Shown: piece by piece, positions 1 through 8,171 of the stretch | Layout of the letters: each line of letters opens with the position of its first letter | How positions within the stretch are numbered: the stretch's first letter is position 1 | Source: JACVRW01 sp963827065 | GTDB lineage: Bacteria; Actinomycetota; Thermoleophilia; Solirubrobacterales; Thermoleophilaceae | Assembly: GCA_963827065.1 (NCBI GenBank) | Contig: CAWGZM010000008.1 | Location: 1-64,000, forward strand | Reading direction: 5' to 3' | Length of the DNA stretch: 64,000 nucleotides | Position numbers and translations under genes: made by a program | The notes under the pieces: generated by a model | Database searches by the model: none | The model's input: the letters and a program-made list of their open reading frames with translations, nothing else | What the model was told of the DNA's origin: nothing

Positions 1-19
1 TCCCGGGGCGAGGATAGTG

Positions 20-820
20 CTAGCGCCTCGAAACGGCCATCAGGCGCCGCGCGAGTCGGCCGACAGGCGTACGGACGCGCTGCCGGTATTGCATACGGAT
101 GGTGTCGTAGCGCCGCAGGTCGAAAGCACCTGGCCCGGGGTGTGGCGGACCGCCCGTCGAGCGTTGAAAGACCGCTGACGCGCCGAAGACTCCGCAGAAA
201 TCGCAATCGCGAATCAGCGCGCTTGTGGATGCAGCCCGGCGAACGTCGATCTCGGCGCAGCCGGAGCTCTCGTTTCGCGGATCGAAGTAGTCGTGGAGGC
301 AAAGCAGCGCACCGGTCGGAAGATGACTGGAGAGCGCGTCGAGATCGCGCCTCACCCCCTCGTAGGAGTGATCACCGTCCAGAAACACGAGGCTGGGTGC
401 GAACCCGGGATTCACGGCAAAGAAGGCCGCCGCGCTGCCGAGCACAGGCCAGAGGCGATCCTGGACGCCGTGTGAGCGGGCGGCGGCCGCCGCCTTCACC
501 TGAGCCTCGCTGTCGGTGTCAAGAGAGAGCACCACCGCGCTCGATCCGGCATCGCGGGCCGCAGTCGCCATCAGCACGCCTGACTTTCCGCGGTAGGTGC
601 CCACCTCCAGAATGGGGCCGGCCGCCCAGAAGGCGAGCTCGTACAGCTTGAGCGCGTCCTCCTCGCGCAACCAGCCGTCCACATCTGCCACGAGCTCGGA
701 AGCGCGCGAATGAGCCTCCGATATGAATGCCCCGGTCGTGTGGTAATTCGGCTCGTAGTCCGCTGTGTCCGTCTTACTCGGAAGTGGGCGAAACGGAGGC
801 GTGCCGGCACGGGGCTCCAC
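20..820 (-). CDS. Class I SAM methyltransferase (Methyltransf_24-like)
   Basis: 266 aa with a GTG start. Residues ~70-80 read EVGTYRGKSGV, a SAM-binding motif I, and further on VFLDGDHSYEGV and CLHDYFDP give the acidic motif typical of the Methyltransf_24/cephalosporin-hydroxylase-like group that modifies sugars or small molecules. The acceptor cannot be told from sequence. It follows tag on the same strand after 28 bp and lies at the edge of a glycan locus, so a sugar substrate is plausible. A second member of the same fold is at 3184-4182. Family call is good, substrate unknown. Confidence 0.8.
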   Translation of the reverse strand: MEPRAGTPPFRPLPSKTDTADYEPNYHTTGAFISEAHSRASELVADVDGWLREEDALKLYELAFWAAGPILEVGTYRGKSGVLMATAARDAGSSAVVLSLDTDSEAQVKAAAAARSHGVQDRLWPVLGSAAAFFAVNPGFAPSLVFLDGDHSYEGVRRDLDALSSHLPTGALLCLHDYFDPRNESSGCAEIDVRRAASTSALIRDCDFCGVFGASAVFQRSTGGPPHPGPGAFDLRRYDTIRMQYRQRVRTPVGRLARRLMAVSRR

Positions 821-848
821 GCCGGGCTTGTACCAGAAGCGCCCGCGG

Positions 849-1466
849 CTACCGGTGAGGGCTCGCGGCGACCGCAGCCGCGCGTTCGGCTTCGACGTCT
901 TGCCGAACCCAGCAGCCGGCCAAGTGGTCGTTCACCAGCCCGCAGGCCTGCATCGCCGCGTAGGCCGTCGTCGGGCCGACGAAGCGAAAGCCGCGCCTCT
1001 TCAGCTCCTTGGAGAGCGCCGTTGACTCAGCCGTGACCGGGGGCAGGTCTTCGAGCCTGCGCGGCACGCGCCTCGCCTTTGCGGGCGCGAAGGACCAGAC
1101 GAGCTCCGCCAGTGGGACGTCGAGCGCCGCCGCGGCCCGCGCGTTCGTGATCGCCGCCTCGATCTTCCCCCGGTGGCGGACGATGCCGGCGTCGTTCATG
1201 AGCCTCTTAACGTCGCGTTTGCCGAAGCCCGCGACCGTCTCGATGTCGAAGTTCGCGAAGGCCCGTCTGAAGTTCTCGCGCTTGCGCAGGATCGTGAGCC
1301 AGGAGAGCCCAGACTGGAAACCCTCGAGCACCATGCGCTCGTAGAGGCCGCGCTCGTCTGTGACCGGCCGTCCCCACTCCTCGTCGTGGTAGGCGACGTA
1401 GTCGGGGGAGCTGACGCCCCACGGGCAGCGGCGGCGGCCGTCGGGGCCGGCGGTGAGGTCGGGCAT
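849..1466 (-). CDS. tag: DNA-3-methyladenine glycosylase I
   Basis: 205 aa from the ATG at 1466; a longer frame upstream lacks homology-like content. Removes 3-methyladenine from alkylated DNA. The N-terminus RRRCPWGVSS with YHDEEWG, and the late H181-LAG-C185, match the Cys-His-His-Cys zinc site of Tag. LEGFQSGLSW (E48) carries the base-recognition glutamate and the characteristic GLSW. Length matches the family (~190 aa). It starts 26 bp from the divergent acyltransferase gene and precedes the methyltransferase at 20-820. No alkylation-response regulator is adjacent; an AidB-like gene lies 17 kb away. Confidence 0.93.
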   Translation of the reverse strand: MPDLTAGPDGRRRCPWGVSSPDYVAYHDEEWGRPVTDERGLYERMVLEGFQSGLSWLTILRKRENFRRAFANFDIETVAGFGKRDVKRLMNDAGIVRHRGKIEAAITNARAAAALDVPLAELVWSFAPAKARRVPRRLEDLPPVTAESTALSKELKRRGFRFVGPTTAYAAMQACGLVNDHLAGCWVRQDVEAERAAAVAASPHR

Positions 1467-1492
1467 CGCGATGACGCTATACCCTCGCCGCC

Positions 1493-2095
1493 GTGCCGAC
1501 CGTGGACGGGACCTGGCGGGAGATCCATTCACGCCACCCGCCGCTCCTGAAGGCCCTTGTCGCGGACGCGCGCATTACCGCGCAGTTTCGGGGGGAGCGC
1601 CACGAGTTCCGCTCACGAGCGGACGCCGCCGGCCAGATGCTTCGTCTCGCCTGGGTGAGCGACGCCTTCCTCGCGCAGGCGCTCTACCGCGTGAAGGCAC
1701 GGCTGCAGGCGGCGGGCGTGCCGGTTCTTCCGCGCCTGGCGCACCGGCTGGCGATGGCGCTCGCGCAGGTGTCGATCGGCGATCCGGTCGTCATCCATCC
1801 CGGGGTCTACATCGTCCACGGGCAGGTCGTCGTGGACGGGCTCGTGGAGATCCACTCGAACGTCGTGATCTTCCCCTTCGTGACGATCGGCCTGCGGGCC
1901 GGCGACGTCCGCGGTGCGAGGGTCGAGGAGGGCGTCAGCATCGGGACGGGCGCGAAGCTGGTCGGTCCGGTGCGGGTCGGGGCTCACGCGCGGATCGGCG
2001 CCAACGCGGTGGTCGTCGACGACGTCCCCGCGGGAGTGACGGTCGTGGGGGCCCCCGCGCGCCCGACCGGCGAATCGCACCCCTCAGGGCGCTGA
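1493..2095 (+). CDS. Hexapeptide-repeat acyltransferase, serine O-acetyltransferase-like
   Basis: 200 aa, GTG start. The N-terminal half is helical and the C-terminal half (from ~95) is a left-handed beta-helix built of hexapeptide repeats (IGDPVVIHPGVYIV, VEIHSNVVIFPFVTIG, IGTGAKLVGPVRVG, ARIGANAVVVDDVP), ending in VVGAPAR as in CysE/NeuD-type acetyltransferases. It probably transfers acetyl from acetyl-CoA. The fold and the closing motif favour a CysE-like serine acetyltransferase, but the glycan-locus position also allows a sugar acetyltransferase. Divergent from tag; followed 25 bp later by the dioxygenase-like gene. Confidence 0.75.
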   Translation: MPTVDGTWREIHSRHPPLLKALVADARITAQFRGERHEFRSRADAAGQMLRLAWVSDAFLAQALYRVKARLQAAGVPVLPRLAHRLAMALAQVSIGDPVVIHPGVYIVHGQVVVDGLVEIHSNVVIFPFVTIGLRAGDVRGARVEEGVSIGTGAKLVGPVRVGAHARIGANAVVVDDVPAGVTVVGAPARPTGESHPSGR

Positions 2096-2120
2096 ACCCG
2101 CGGTGGTACTGTGCCGCGCG

Positions 2121-3167
2121 ATGCGGCTATTCAGGCGGAACAACAACAAAGAAGCCGAGGGCGCGACTGCGGTTGCCGAGCGTCCCCCCGAGGGATTCGA
2201 GGGGAGCAACGAGGAGCTCTTCGATGAGATCGAACGGCTCGCGGGCAACCGGACGAGCCCCGATCGCGAAGCCGAGCGCAGGCTGCTCCGGCTGCGGCAC
2301 ATCGCGGGAGTACGGATGCTCGACGCCGAGCACATCCAGGCCGACCATACGAAGGCGGACACGGCAGGCCTCCCCAGGGAATCGCTACCCGAGTTCACCC
2401 CTGAGACGCTGACCCCTGAGCTTCTGCGCGCCGGCATTCTCCGCGACGGATGTGTGCTCGTCCGTGGACTGGTCGGCCGCGAGCGAGCGCTGCAGTTCGC
2501 GGACCAGATCGACAGCGCCTTTTCGGAGCGCGAACACGTGCTGACGGGCGAGCAAGCAGCCGGCTACTACGAGGAGTTCGAGCCCGAGGCTCCCTACCAC
2601 GTGCCGCCCGACCAGCGCACCTGGATCAAGTCAGGGGGCGGACTTCTGGCCGTTGACGCGCCGGTGCTGGCCGCCGAGATGCTCGACATGTTCGAGGGGG
2701 CCGGGGTCCAGCGCCTCGTGGAGGGCTACCTCGGCGAGCGACCACTGGTCTCCGTCGAGAAGACCACCCTCAGGAAGGCGGCGCCCCAGGTCGCCGGCGC
2801 GTGGCACCAGGACGGCAAGTTCATGGGCCCGGTCCGCGCCCTCAACCTCTGGTTGTCGCTGTCACGCTGCGGTGACGAGTCGCCGGGCCTGGACATAATC
2901 CCGCGCCGGCTCGACGAGATCGTCACAGCCGGTACCGACGAGGCGACTCTGGACATCCAGGTCTCACAGTCGAGAGCTGAGGAGGCCGCGGGCGACACTC
3001 CGATCATCAGACCCATATTCGAGCCTGGCGACGCGCTGCTCTTCGACGATCTCTTCCTCCACAAGACGGGATCCGACCCGTCCATGCCAAAGCCGCGCTT
3101 CGCGATCGAGTGCTGGTTCTTCGGGGCGTCTGCCTTCCCGAGCGCCTACGCGCCGGTGGCAGTCTAG
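2121..3167 (+). CDS. Phytanoyl-CoA dioxygenase (PhyH) family protein
   Basis: 348 aa from the ATG at 2121 (MRLFRRNN); a GTG 18 nt upstream is possible. The double-stranded beta-helix iron/2-oxoglutarate signature is visible: H229-x-D231 in AGAWHQDGKFMG and the distal His314 in LFDDLFLHKTG. The family hydroxylates small molecules with Fe(II) and 2-oxoglutarate. The ~90 N-terminal residues are charged and outside the domain. It sits between an acyltransferase and a methyltransferase in a polysaccharide locus, suggesting a role in tailoring a sugar or lipid precursor; the substrate is unknown. Confidence 0.8.
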   Translation: MRLFRRNNNKEAEGATAVAERPPEGFEGSNEELFDEIERLAGNRTSPDREAERRLLRLRHIAGVRMLDAEHIQADHTKADTAGLPRESLPEFTPETLTPELLRAGILRDGCVLVRGLVGRERALQFADQIDSAFSEREHVLTGEQAAGYYEEFEPEAPYHVPPDQRTWIKSGGGLLAVDAPVLAAEMLDMFEGAGVQRLVEGYLGERPLVSVEKTTLRKAAPQVAGAWHQDGKFMGPVRALNLWLSLSRCGDESPGLDIIPRRLDEIVTAGTDEATLDIQVSQSRAEEAAGDTPIIRPIFEPGDALLFDDLFLHKTGSDPSMPKPRFAIECWFFGASAFPSAYAPVAV

Positions 3168-3183
3168 GTCCCGGCCGGGTCCC

Positions 3184-4182
3184 GTGACACGAGCTCAGCT
3201 AGACATCGATCCGTACCTGAACGACCCCACTCGCTGGGCCACATCGATGGCCCACCATGCCGAGGTCATGCTGCCATGCTTCGAGACTGCCGGCGTGCGA
3301 TCCGTCGCGGAGGTCGGAGCGTATGCCGGCGACCTCACTCGTGTCCTTGTGGCGTGGGCTTCCACGAGCGGCGCGCGCGTGACCGCAATCGACCCGGCGC
3401 CACGCGAACGGCTAGTCGAGCTAGAGAAGAAGCGCTCCGACCTGACGCTGATCCGCGAGACGAGCCTTGAGGCACTGGCGCGCATCGAGATGCCGGATGC
3501 GGTGATCATCGACGGCGACCACAGCTACTACACCGTAAGCGAGGAGCTGCGCCTGATCGACCAGCGGACTTCAGACCCGAGCGTGGAGTTGCCGTTGCTT
3601 CTCTTCCACGACGTTTGCTGGCCGCACGGGCGCCGCGACGACTACTTCGATCCACAGCAGATTCCCGAGGACTACCGGCAGCCGCTGGCCGGTGACCGGG
3701 CAGGCATCTTCCCCGGCGAGCCCGGCCTCCGCCCCGATGGGCTGCCCTACCCGCGCTCCGCCGCGGTCGAGGGTGGCGCGTGCAACGGCGTCCTCACTGC
3801 TGTGGAGGACTTCGTGGCGGGACGCGACGATCTCAGGCTCGTCGTCGTTCCTGTGTTCTTCGGCCTCGGGGTCGTATGGCGCGGCGATGCGCCCTGGTCC
3901 GACGAGCTCGCTGAGCTCCTCTCCCCTTGGAACGACAACTCGGTGGCCCGCCGCCTCGAGGCCAACCGCGTCCACCATCTGGCGGAGTCGCATGCGCGAC
4001 AGGTCCAGCTATGGAGACTCCAAGAGCGACAGACACGGCAAGAGGCGGTGCTCCGGCGCCTGCTCGAGTCGAGTGCCTTCTCGATCGCCGAGCGCCTGTC
4101 GCGGCTACGCGTGCGGGCCGGGATCGCGCCCGCTCAGTCCGTCATTTCAAAGGACGAGGTCCGTCGGGCGCTGCGGGACTAG
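3184..4182 (+). CDS. Class I SAM methyltransferase-like protein with C-terminal helical tail
   Basis: 332 aa, GTG start 16 bp after the dioxygenase gene, so probably co-transcribed. VAEVGAYAGDLTRVL (~40-55) is a SAM-binding motif I and AVIIDGDHSYYTV mirrors the DGDHSY of the protein at 20-820, so both belong to the Methyltransf_24 group. LLLFHDVCWPHGRRDDYFDP extends the active-site region. The last ~70 residues are a charged helical tail. The gene end overlaps the convergent glycosyltransferase gene by 41 bp (4142-4182). Confidence 0.75.
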   Translation: MTRAQLDIDPYLNDPTRWATSMAHHAEVMLPCFETAGVRSVAEVGAYAGDLTRVLVAWASTSGARVTAIDPAPRERLVELEKKRSDLTLIRETSLEALARIEMPDAVIIDGDHSYYTVSEELRLIDQRTSDPSVELPLLLFHDVCWPHGRRDDYFDPQQIPEDYRQPLAGDRAGIFPGEPGLRPDGLPYPRSAAVEGGACNGVLTAVEDFVAGRDDLRLVVVPVFFGLGVVWRGDAPWSDELAELLSPWNDNSVARRLEANRVHHLAESHARQVQLWRLQERQTRQEAVLRRLLESSAFSIAERLSRLRVRAGIAPAQSVISKDEVRRALRD

Positions 4183-5080
4183 GGCGCGGCCGGCGACGCC
4201 GCTCCCGTCGCTTCTTGTTGACCTCCCGGAGAGGCTTGGTCAGGCGCCAAGAAGCCGTCGCGGTGGTTTCCGAGAGCGCTCGTTCGGCCGCGAGCACGCG
4301 AGCGTCCCAGATCAGCCGGTTGGAGTACGCGAGCGCACGTGCGGCCTCACGCTCGGCCTCGGCGCGGCGGGCGCGCGACCGCCAATCCAAATCCGGCCCG
4401 TGCGCGCCCGGCAGTCGGCCATTCCACTTTTCGGCCATCTTCACGTGCGCCTCCACCCAAAGCTCCGCGTCAGGAAGCAGCGAGAGCGATCGGTGCTGGA
4501 CCACGCTCAGGTCCGCCGTGGCGACCTTGCGTCCGGCTTGGCGGACCCGCAGGCAGTAGTCGAGGTCGAACCCGTGGCCGAGCATCAGCGACTCGTCGAA
4601 GCGCACGTTCCGCACGGCCCAGGGCGAGAGGACCATCAGGAGGCCGTCCACGGTGTCCACGTATCTGGGGGCAGGAACGGGGTTCGTCCAACCGTACGCG
4701 GGCAGGTCGCCACCGCCGTGCTCCCCGTAGCGGTGGACCATCGGCCCGGAGCTGACGGTGCCCTCCCACCAGGCGATGCTCCATACCCCGGCCGCGCCGA
4801 TGCAGCCCACGACGGCGACCTCGAGATCCGTCAAGGCATCCCTGACCTTGGCGCAGAGGTTGGGATCGGTGATCTCCGTGTACGGATGCACCAGCACAAG
4901 CGCCTCTAGATCGTCCCTCAGGGCCGCCTCCTCCAGCACGAGGTTGTAGCTGCGCGGGATCGAACCGGCGGCGGCCAGCGCCAGGATCTTCGAGTCTGTC
5001 TCCGCCGCCAGACGAATGCCAGGTTCCGCGTAGTCGCGGTAGGCATCGGTCTCGGTGATCGACGAGCCGAACGCGATCAT
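4142..5080 (-). CDS. StrF-like family 2 glycosyltransferase
   Basis: 312 aa from the ATG at 5080. The body resembles the streptomycin-biosynthesis StrF / Glyco_tranf_2_5 group: an opening MIAFGSSITE, LEALVLVHPYTEI, DTVDGLLMVLSPWAVRNVRFDESL and YCLRVRQAGRKV. It overlaps the upstream paralogue (5077-5976) by ATGA, so translation is probably coupled. The C-terminus is an amphipathic helix ending in SWRLTKPLR and a basic tail. The two proteins align from their first residue, indicating tandem duplication. Likely transfers a sugar to the exported glycan; donor unknown. Confidence 0.78.
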   Translation of the reverse strand: MIAFGSSITETDAYRDYAEPGIRLAAETDSKILALAAAGSIPRSYNLVLEEAALRDDLEALVLVHPYTEITDPNLCAKVRDALTDLEVAVVGCIGAAGVWSIAWWEGTVSSGPMVHRYGEHGGGDLPAYGWTNPVPAPRYVDTVDGLLMVLSPWAVRNVRFDESLMLGHGFDLDYCLRVRQAGRKVATADLSVVQHRSLSLLPDAELWVEAHVKMAEKWNGRLPGAHGPDLDWRSRARRAEAEREAARALAYSNRLIWDARVLAAERALSETTATASWRLTKPLREVNKKRRERRRRPRPSPAAPDGPRPLK

Positions 5081-5976
5081 CGTGAGCGGTCGGCGAGTCT
5101 GGCGAGCATCCGAACCGGCCCCGTCAGCCGCCAGGAAACGCTCTGCCTCGCCTCGGAGAGCGCACGGTCGAGCTCGCCGACACGAGCCTGCATCTTGAGG
5201 GTGTTCGATCGATCGACGATCCGCGCCGCGTCCCGCTCTGCCTCCGCGCGCAGTGCGCGTTCCCGCCAGCTGCCGGGGGCGGAGCCGACGCCAGGCATCT
5301 CCCCGTCCCATTTCTCGGCGATCCTGATGTGCGCCTCTATCCAGCTCTCCGCGTCGCTGAAGGGGACCAGGGAGTGGTTGTGCACCGCCCGGAAATCAGC
5401 CGTCATGACCTTGCGTCCCGCTCGACGGACCTGGAGGCAGAAGTCGAAGTCGTAGCCGTGCAGGAGACCGAGCGACTCGTCGAAGCGGATGTTGCGTACG
5501 ACCCACGGGGAAAGCACGAGCAGGAAGCCGTCGAGGGTGTCCACCTCTCCGATGCGGGCGTAGGGTGGCGCGTCCGCCCAGGCCCAGGAGAAGGCCGCCA
5601 GCTCACCGCCCCCGTGCTCCTCATAGCGATGGACGAACGAAGCGAGAGCCACCGAGCCCTCCCACCACGCGATGCTTCTCACCCCGATCGCTCCCACGCA
5701 GCCGACGAGCCCGACCTCGGGATCGGCGAGCGCCCGGTGCACCGTCGCACAGAAGTCCCGGCCGATGATCTCGGCGTCCTGGTGCACGAGCACCATCGCC
5801 TCGAGGTCCTCTAGCTCGGCGGCCCAGTCGAGCAGGTGGTTGTAGCTCTCGAAGATCGAGCCGATGGAGTCGAGCGCGTAGACCTCGGAGTCGGCTTCCG
5901 CGACGCGACGGATCCCCGGCTCCGCCGCCTGGCGGTAGATCTCGGACTTGGTGATGGCGGAGCCGAACGCGATCAA
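5077..5976 (-). CDS. StrF-like family 2 glycosyltransferase (tandem paralogue)
   Basis: 299 aa. I place the start at the TTG at 5976 because it gives MIAFGSAITK, matching the ATG-started MIAFGSSITE of the paralogue downstream; no in-frame ATG or GTG lies close. Shared features are AMVLVHQDAEIIG, GCVGAIGVRSIAWWEG, DTLDGFLLVLSPWVVRNIRFDESL and FCLQVRRAGRKV, then a helical region and the closing SWRLTGPVR. It is the first of two coupled genes and faces the ABC exporter gene across 63 bp, which probably contains promoters for both directions. Acceptor and donor are unknown. Confidence 0.76.
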   Translation of the reverse strand: MIAFGSAITKSEIYRQAAEPGIRRVAEADSEVYALDSIGSIFESYNHLLDWAAELEDLEAMVLVHQDAEIIGRDFCATVHRALADPEVGLVGCVGAIGVRSIAWWEGSVALASFVHRYEEHGGGELAAFSWAWADAPPYARIGEVDTLDGFLLVLSPWVVRNIRFDESLGLLHGYDFDFCLQVRRAGRKVMTADFRAVHNHSLVPFSDAESWIEAHIRIAEKWDGEMPGVGSAPGSWRERALRAEAERDAARIVDRSNTLKMQARVGELDRALSEARQSVSWRLTGPVRMLARLADRSR

Positions 5977-6039
5977 GCGGCGGCGGAGTGTAGCCTGGGA
6001 CGCTCGCGGGAGCTGCAGAGGACCGAGGCACTTATCGCT

Positions 6040-7332
6040 ATGCAGAGGGCGATCACCGTCGACGATCAGAGCGAAGCGCCGACGGCCAGATCGGCAGCGC
6101 TTCGAAATGGTCCTGCCGGGGCACCTGTGGTCATCGAGGCGCGCGGCCTGGACAAGACCTTCCGCGTGCCCGACCGCCGGATGGACACGCTGAAGGAGCG
6201 TGCCGTGCATCCGTTTACGCGTGTCGAGTACCGGGAGCTGCACGCGCTGCGTGGCGTTTCCTTCGACGTCCGTAAAGGGGAGTTCTTCGGCATCGTCGGA
6301 CAGAACGGGTCCGGCAAGAGCACCCTCCTGAAGATCCTCGCGAGCATCTACCGCGCCGACAGCGGCAAGGTCCGGATGGCGGGGAGGCTCGCCCCATTCA
6401 TAGAGCTCGGAGTCGGCTTCAACCCTGAGCTGACCGCCCACGACAACTGCGTGATCAACGGTGTGCTCATGGGCCTCTCGAAACGGGAGGCCCGGCGCAG
6501 GGTCGATGCCGTCCTCGAGTTCGCAGAGCTCAAGGACTTCGCAGAGCTAAAGCTGAAGAACTACTCGTCGGGGATGATGGTCCGCCTTGCGTTCGCGGTG
6601 ATGGTCCAGGCCGACGCCGACATCATGCTGATCGACGAGGTCTTGGCGGTCGGCGACATGGCCTTCGCGCAGAAATGCATGGACGTCTTCCGCGAGAGGC
6701 GCGACGCAGGCAAGACGATGGTCCTGGTGACTCACGACATGGCCACCGTCCAGTCGCTGTGTCACCGCGCGCTGGTGCTCGACCATGGTGAGCTCTGCTA
6801 TATCGGGGATCCGGAGACGGCAGCGCTCCGCTATTACAGGCTGAACTTCGGCCGCGAGCGTGCGGAGGATTCGCAGGACGAAGCGGTCCCGGACTTCCAT
6901 GCTCGGGTGATCCACGCTCGGCTCCATAACCAAGCGGGAGATCCGGTGAAGCGGATCGAGCAGGGCGCGCCGATCATCCTGGACGTGCTGCTAGAGGCCC
7001 GCCGCGAGATGGTCGCGCCGCGCTTCATCCTCCATGTCGCACGCGCGGACGGTGTGCTCGTCTTCGGATTCACGAGAAGCCTGAGCGGGCCGGCGCCCGG
7101 CCGGCTGGCGGCCGGCCAGCGGGTCAGGCTGTCCGGCCCGATCGAGAACTCGCTCGTTCCGGGCACATATGCGGTCGGCTGCTGGGTGCGACGGGAGCGC
7201 GAAGGGGAGGAAGAGGCGGTCCAGGGCCTGCGTCTGTTCGACTTCGAGGTCGAGGGGCTTGCACCCGGCGATGGCGTCGTCTCGGTGAACGCCGACGTCG
7301 AGGTCTTCCCGGAAGCCGAGGGTGAGCGGTGA
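6040..7332 (+). CDS. Polysaccharide ABC exporter ATPase, Wzt-like
   Basis: 430 aa from the ATG at 6040. The ATPase domain has Walker A GQNGSGKST (87-95), signature YSSGM (175-179), Walker B IMLIDE (195-200) and LVTHDMA. From ~285 a second beta-rich domain follows (VIHARLHNQAGD... VPGTYAVGCWVRRE), as in the Wzt C-terminal domain that recognises the finished non-reducing end of the glycan. It energises export of an undecaprenyl-linked polysaccharide with the permease encoded next, which it overlaps by GTGA. The extra domain implies the chain end is modified before export. Confidence 0.9.
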   Translation: MQRAITVDDQSEAPTARSAALRNGPAGAPVVIEARGLDKTFRVPDRRMDTLKERAVHPFTRVEYRELHALRGVSFDVRKGEFFGIVGQNGSGKSTLLKILASIYRADSGKVRMAGRLAPFIELGVGFNPELTAHDNCVINGVLMGLSKREARRRVDAVLEFAELKDFAELKLKNYSSGMMVRLAFAVMVQADADIMLIDEVLAVGDMAFAQKCMDVFRERRDAGKTMVLVTHDMATVQSLCHRALVLDHGELCYIGDPETAALRYYRLNFGRERAEDSQDEAVPDFHARVIHARLHNQAGDPVKRIEQGAPIILDVLLEARREMVAPRFILHVARADGVLVFGFTRSLSGPAPGRLAAGQRVRLSGPIENSLVPGTYAVGCWVRREREGEEEAVQGLRLFDFEVEGLAPGDGVVSVNADVEVFPEAEGER

Positions 7333-8171
7333 GCGACCAGGACCTGACACTGCGAGAGGTGCGCGGGCCGTCCGCACTCGGCGGCGGCTGGAGGCGGTCG
7401 CTCGACCTGCTCACGCTGATCGCCGTGACGGACTTCAGAAGGGCGTACTTCGGCACCGCGCTCGGCTACCTGTGGTCGCTCGCCCGGCCGCTGATCCTCT
7501 TCGGGGTGCTGCTCGCCGTCTTCACGCAGGTCTTCCGAATCGGCGCCGAGGTGCCGAACTATCCGGTCCTCTTGCTCTTCAACATCGTGCTGTTCAGCTT
7601 CTTCCAGGAGGCGACCCTCACGGCGGTCCAGTCGATCGTCAGCCAGGAGTCGGTGGTGAGGAAGACCCAGTTTCCGCGCCTCATCATCCCGCTCGCTGTC
7701 GTACTGACCGCCCTCTTCAACTTCGGGCTGAACCTGATCGTCGTGTTCGCCTTCATCCTGGCCTGGGGGATCGAGCCCACATGGACGTGGGCCCTCTTCC
7801 CCGTTGTCCTATTGCTGCTCTTCGTGATCACGACGGCCGTGTCGATGATCGTCTCGTCCCTTTACCCGCGCTTCCGCGACACGGCGATCATCTGGAGCGT
7901 TGCGGCGACGACGCTGTTCTACGCGACGCCGGTCCTCTACCCGCCGGACCTGGTGCCCGAGACGCTGAGGGAGATCATCCAGATCAACCCGCTCGCGCCG
8001 ATCTTCGAGCTCGGCCGGACGTGGATCATCGATCCGGCGGCTCCCGGCCCGGTTGAGATCGCCGGGGGCGCGTCCGGTCTGCTGCCGGCATTTGGGCTCT
8101 ACGTACTGACCTGCGCCCTGGCGGTATGGCTCTTCAACCGCGAGGCCCCACGGATCGCCGAGCAGCTCTGA
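7329..8171 (+). CDS. Polysaccharide ABC exporter permease, Wzm/TagG-like
   Basis: 280 aa, GTG start overlapping the ATPase stop by 4 bp. Six hydrophobic segments in the ABC-2 arrangement (for example LILFGVLLAVFTQVF, VVLLLLFVITTAVSMIV, LLPAFGLYVLTCALAVWLF). RDTAIIWSVAATTLFYATPVLYP is typical of TagG/Wzm permeases. With the preceding ATPase it forms a two-component flippase for surface glycan in the cytoplasmic membrane. Its 3' end overlaps the convergent methyltransferase gene by 38 bp. Confidence 0.9.
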   Translation: MSDQDLTLREVRGPSALGGGWRRSLDLLTLIAVTDFRRAYFGTALGYLWSLARPLILFGVLLAVFTQVFRIGAEVPNYPVLLLFNIVLFSFFQEATLTAVQSIVSQESVVRKTQFPRLIIPLAVVLTALFNFGLNLIVVFAFILAWGIEPTWTWALFPVVLLLLFVITTAVSMIVSSLYPRFRDTAIIWSVAATTLFYATPVLYPPDLVPETLREIIQINPLAPIFELGRTWIIDPAAPGPVEIAGGASGLLPAFGLYVLTCALAVWLFNREAPRIAEQL

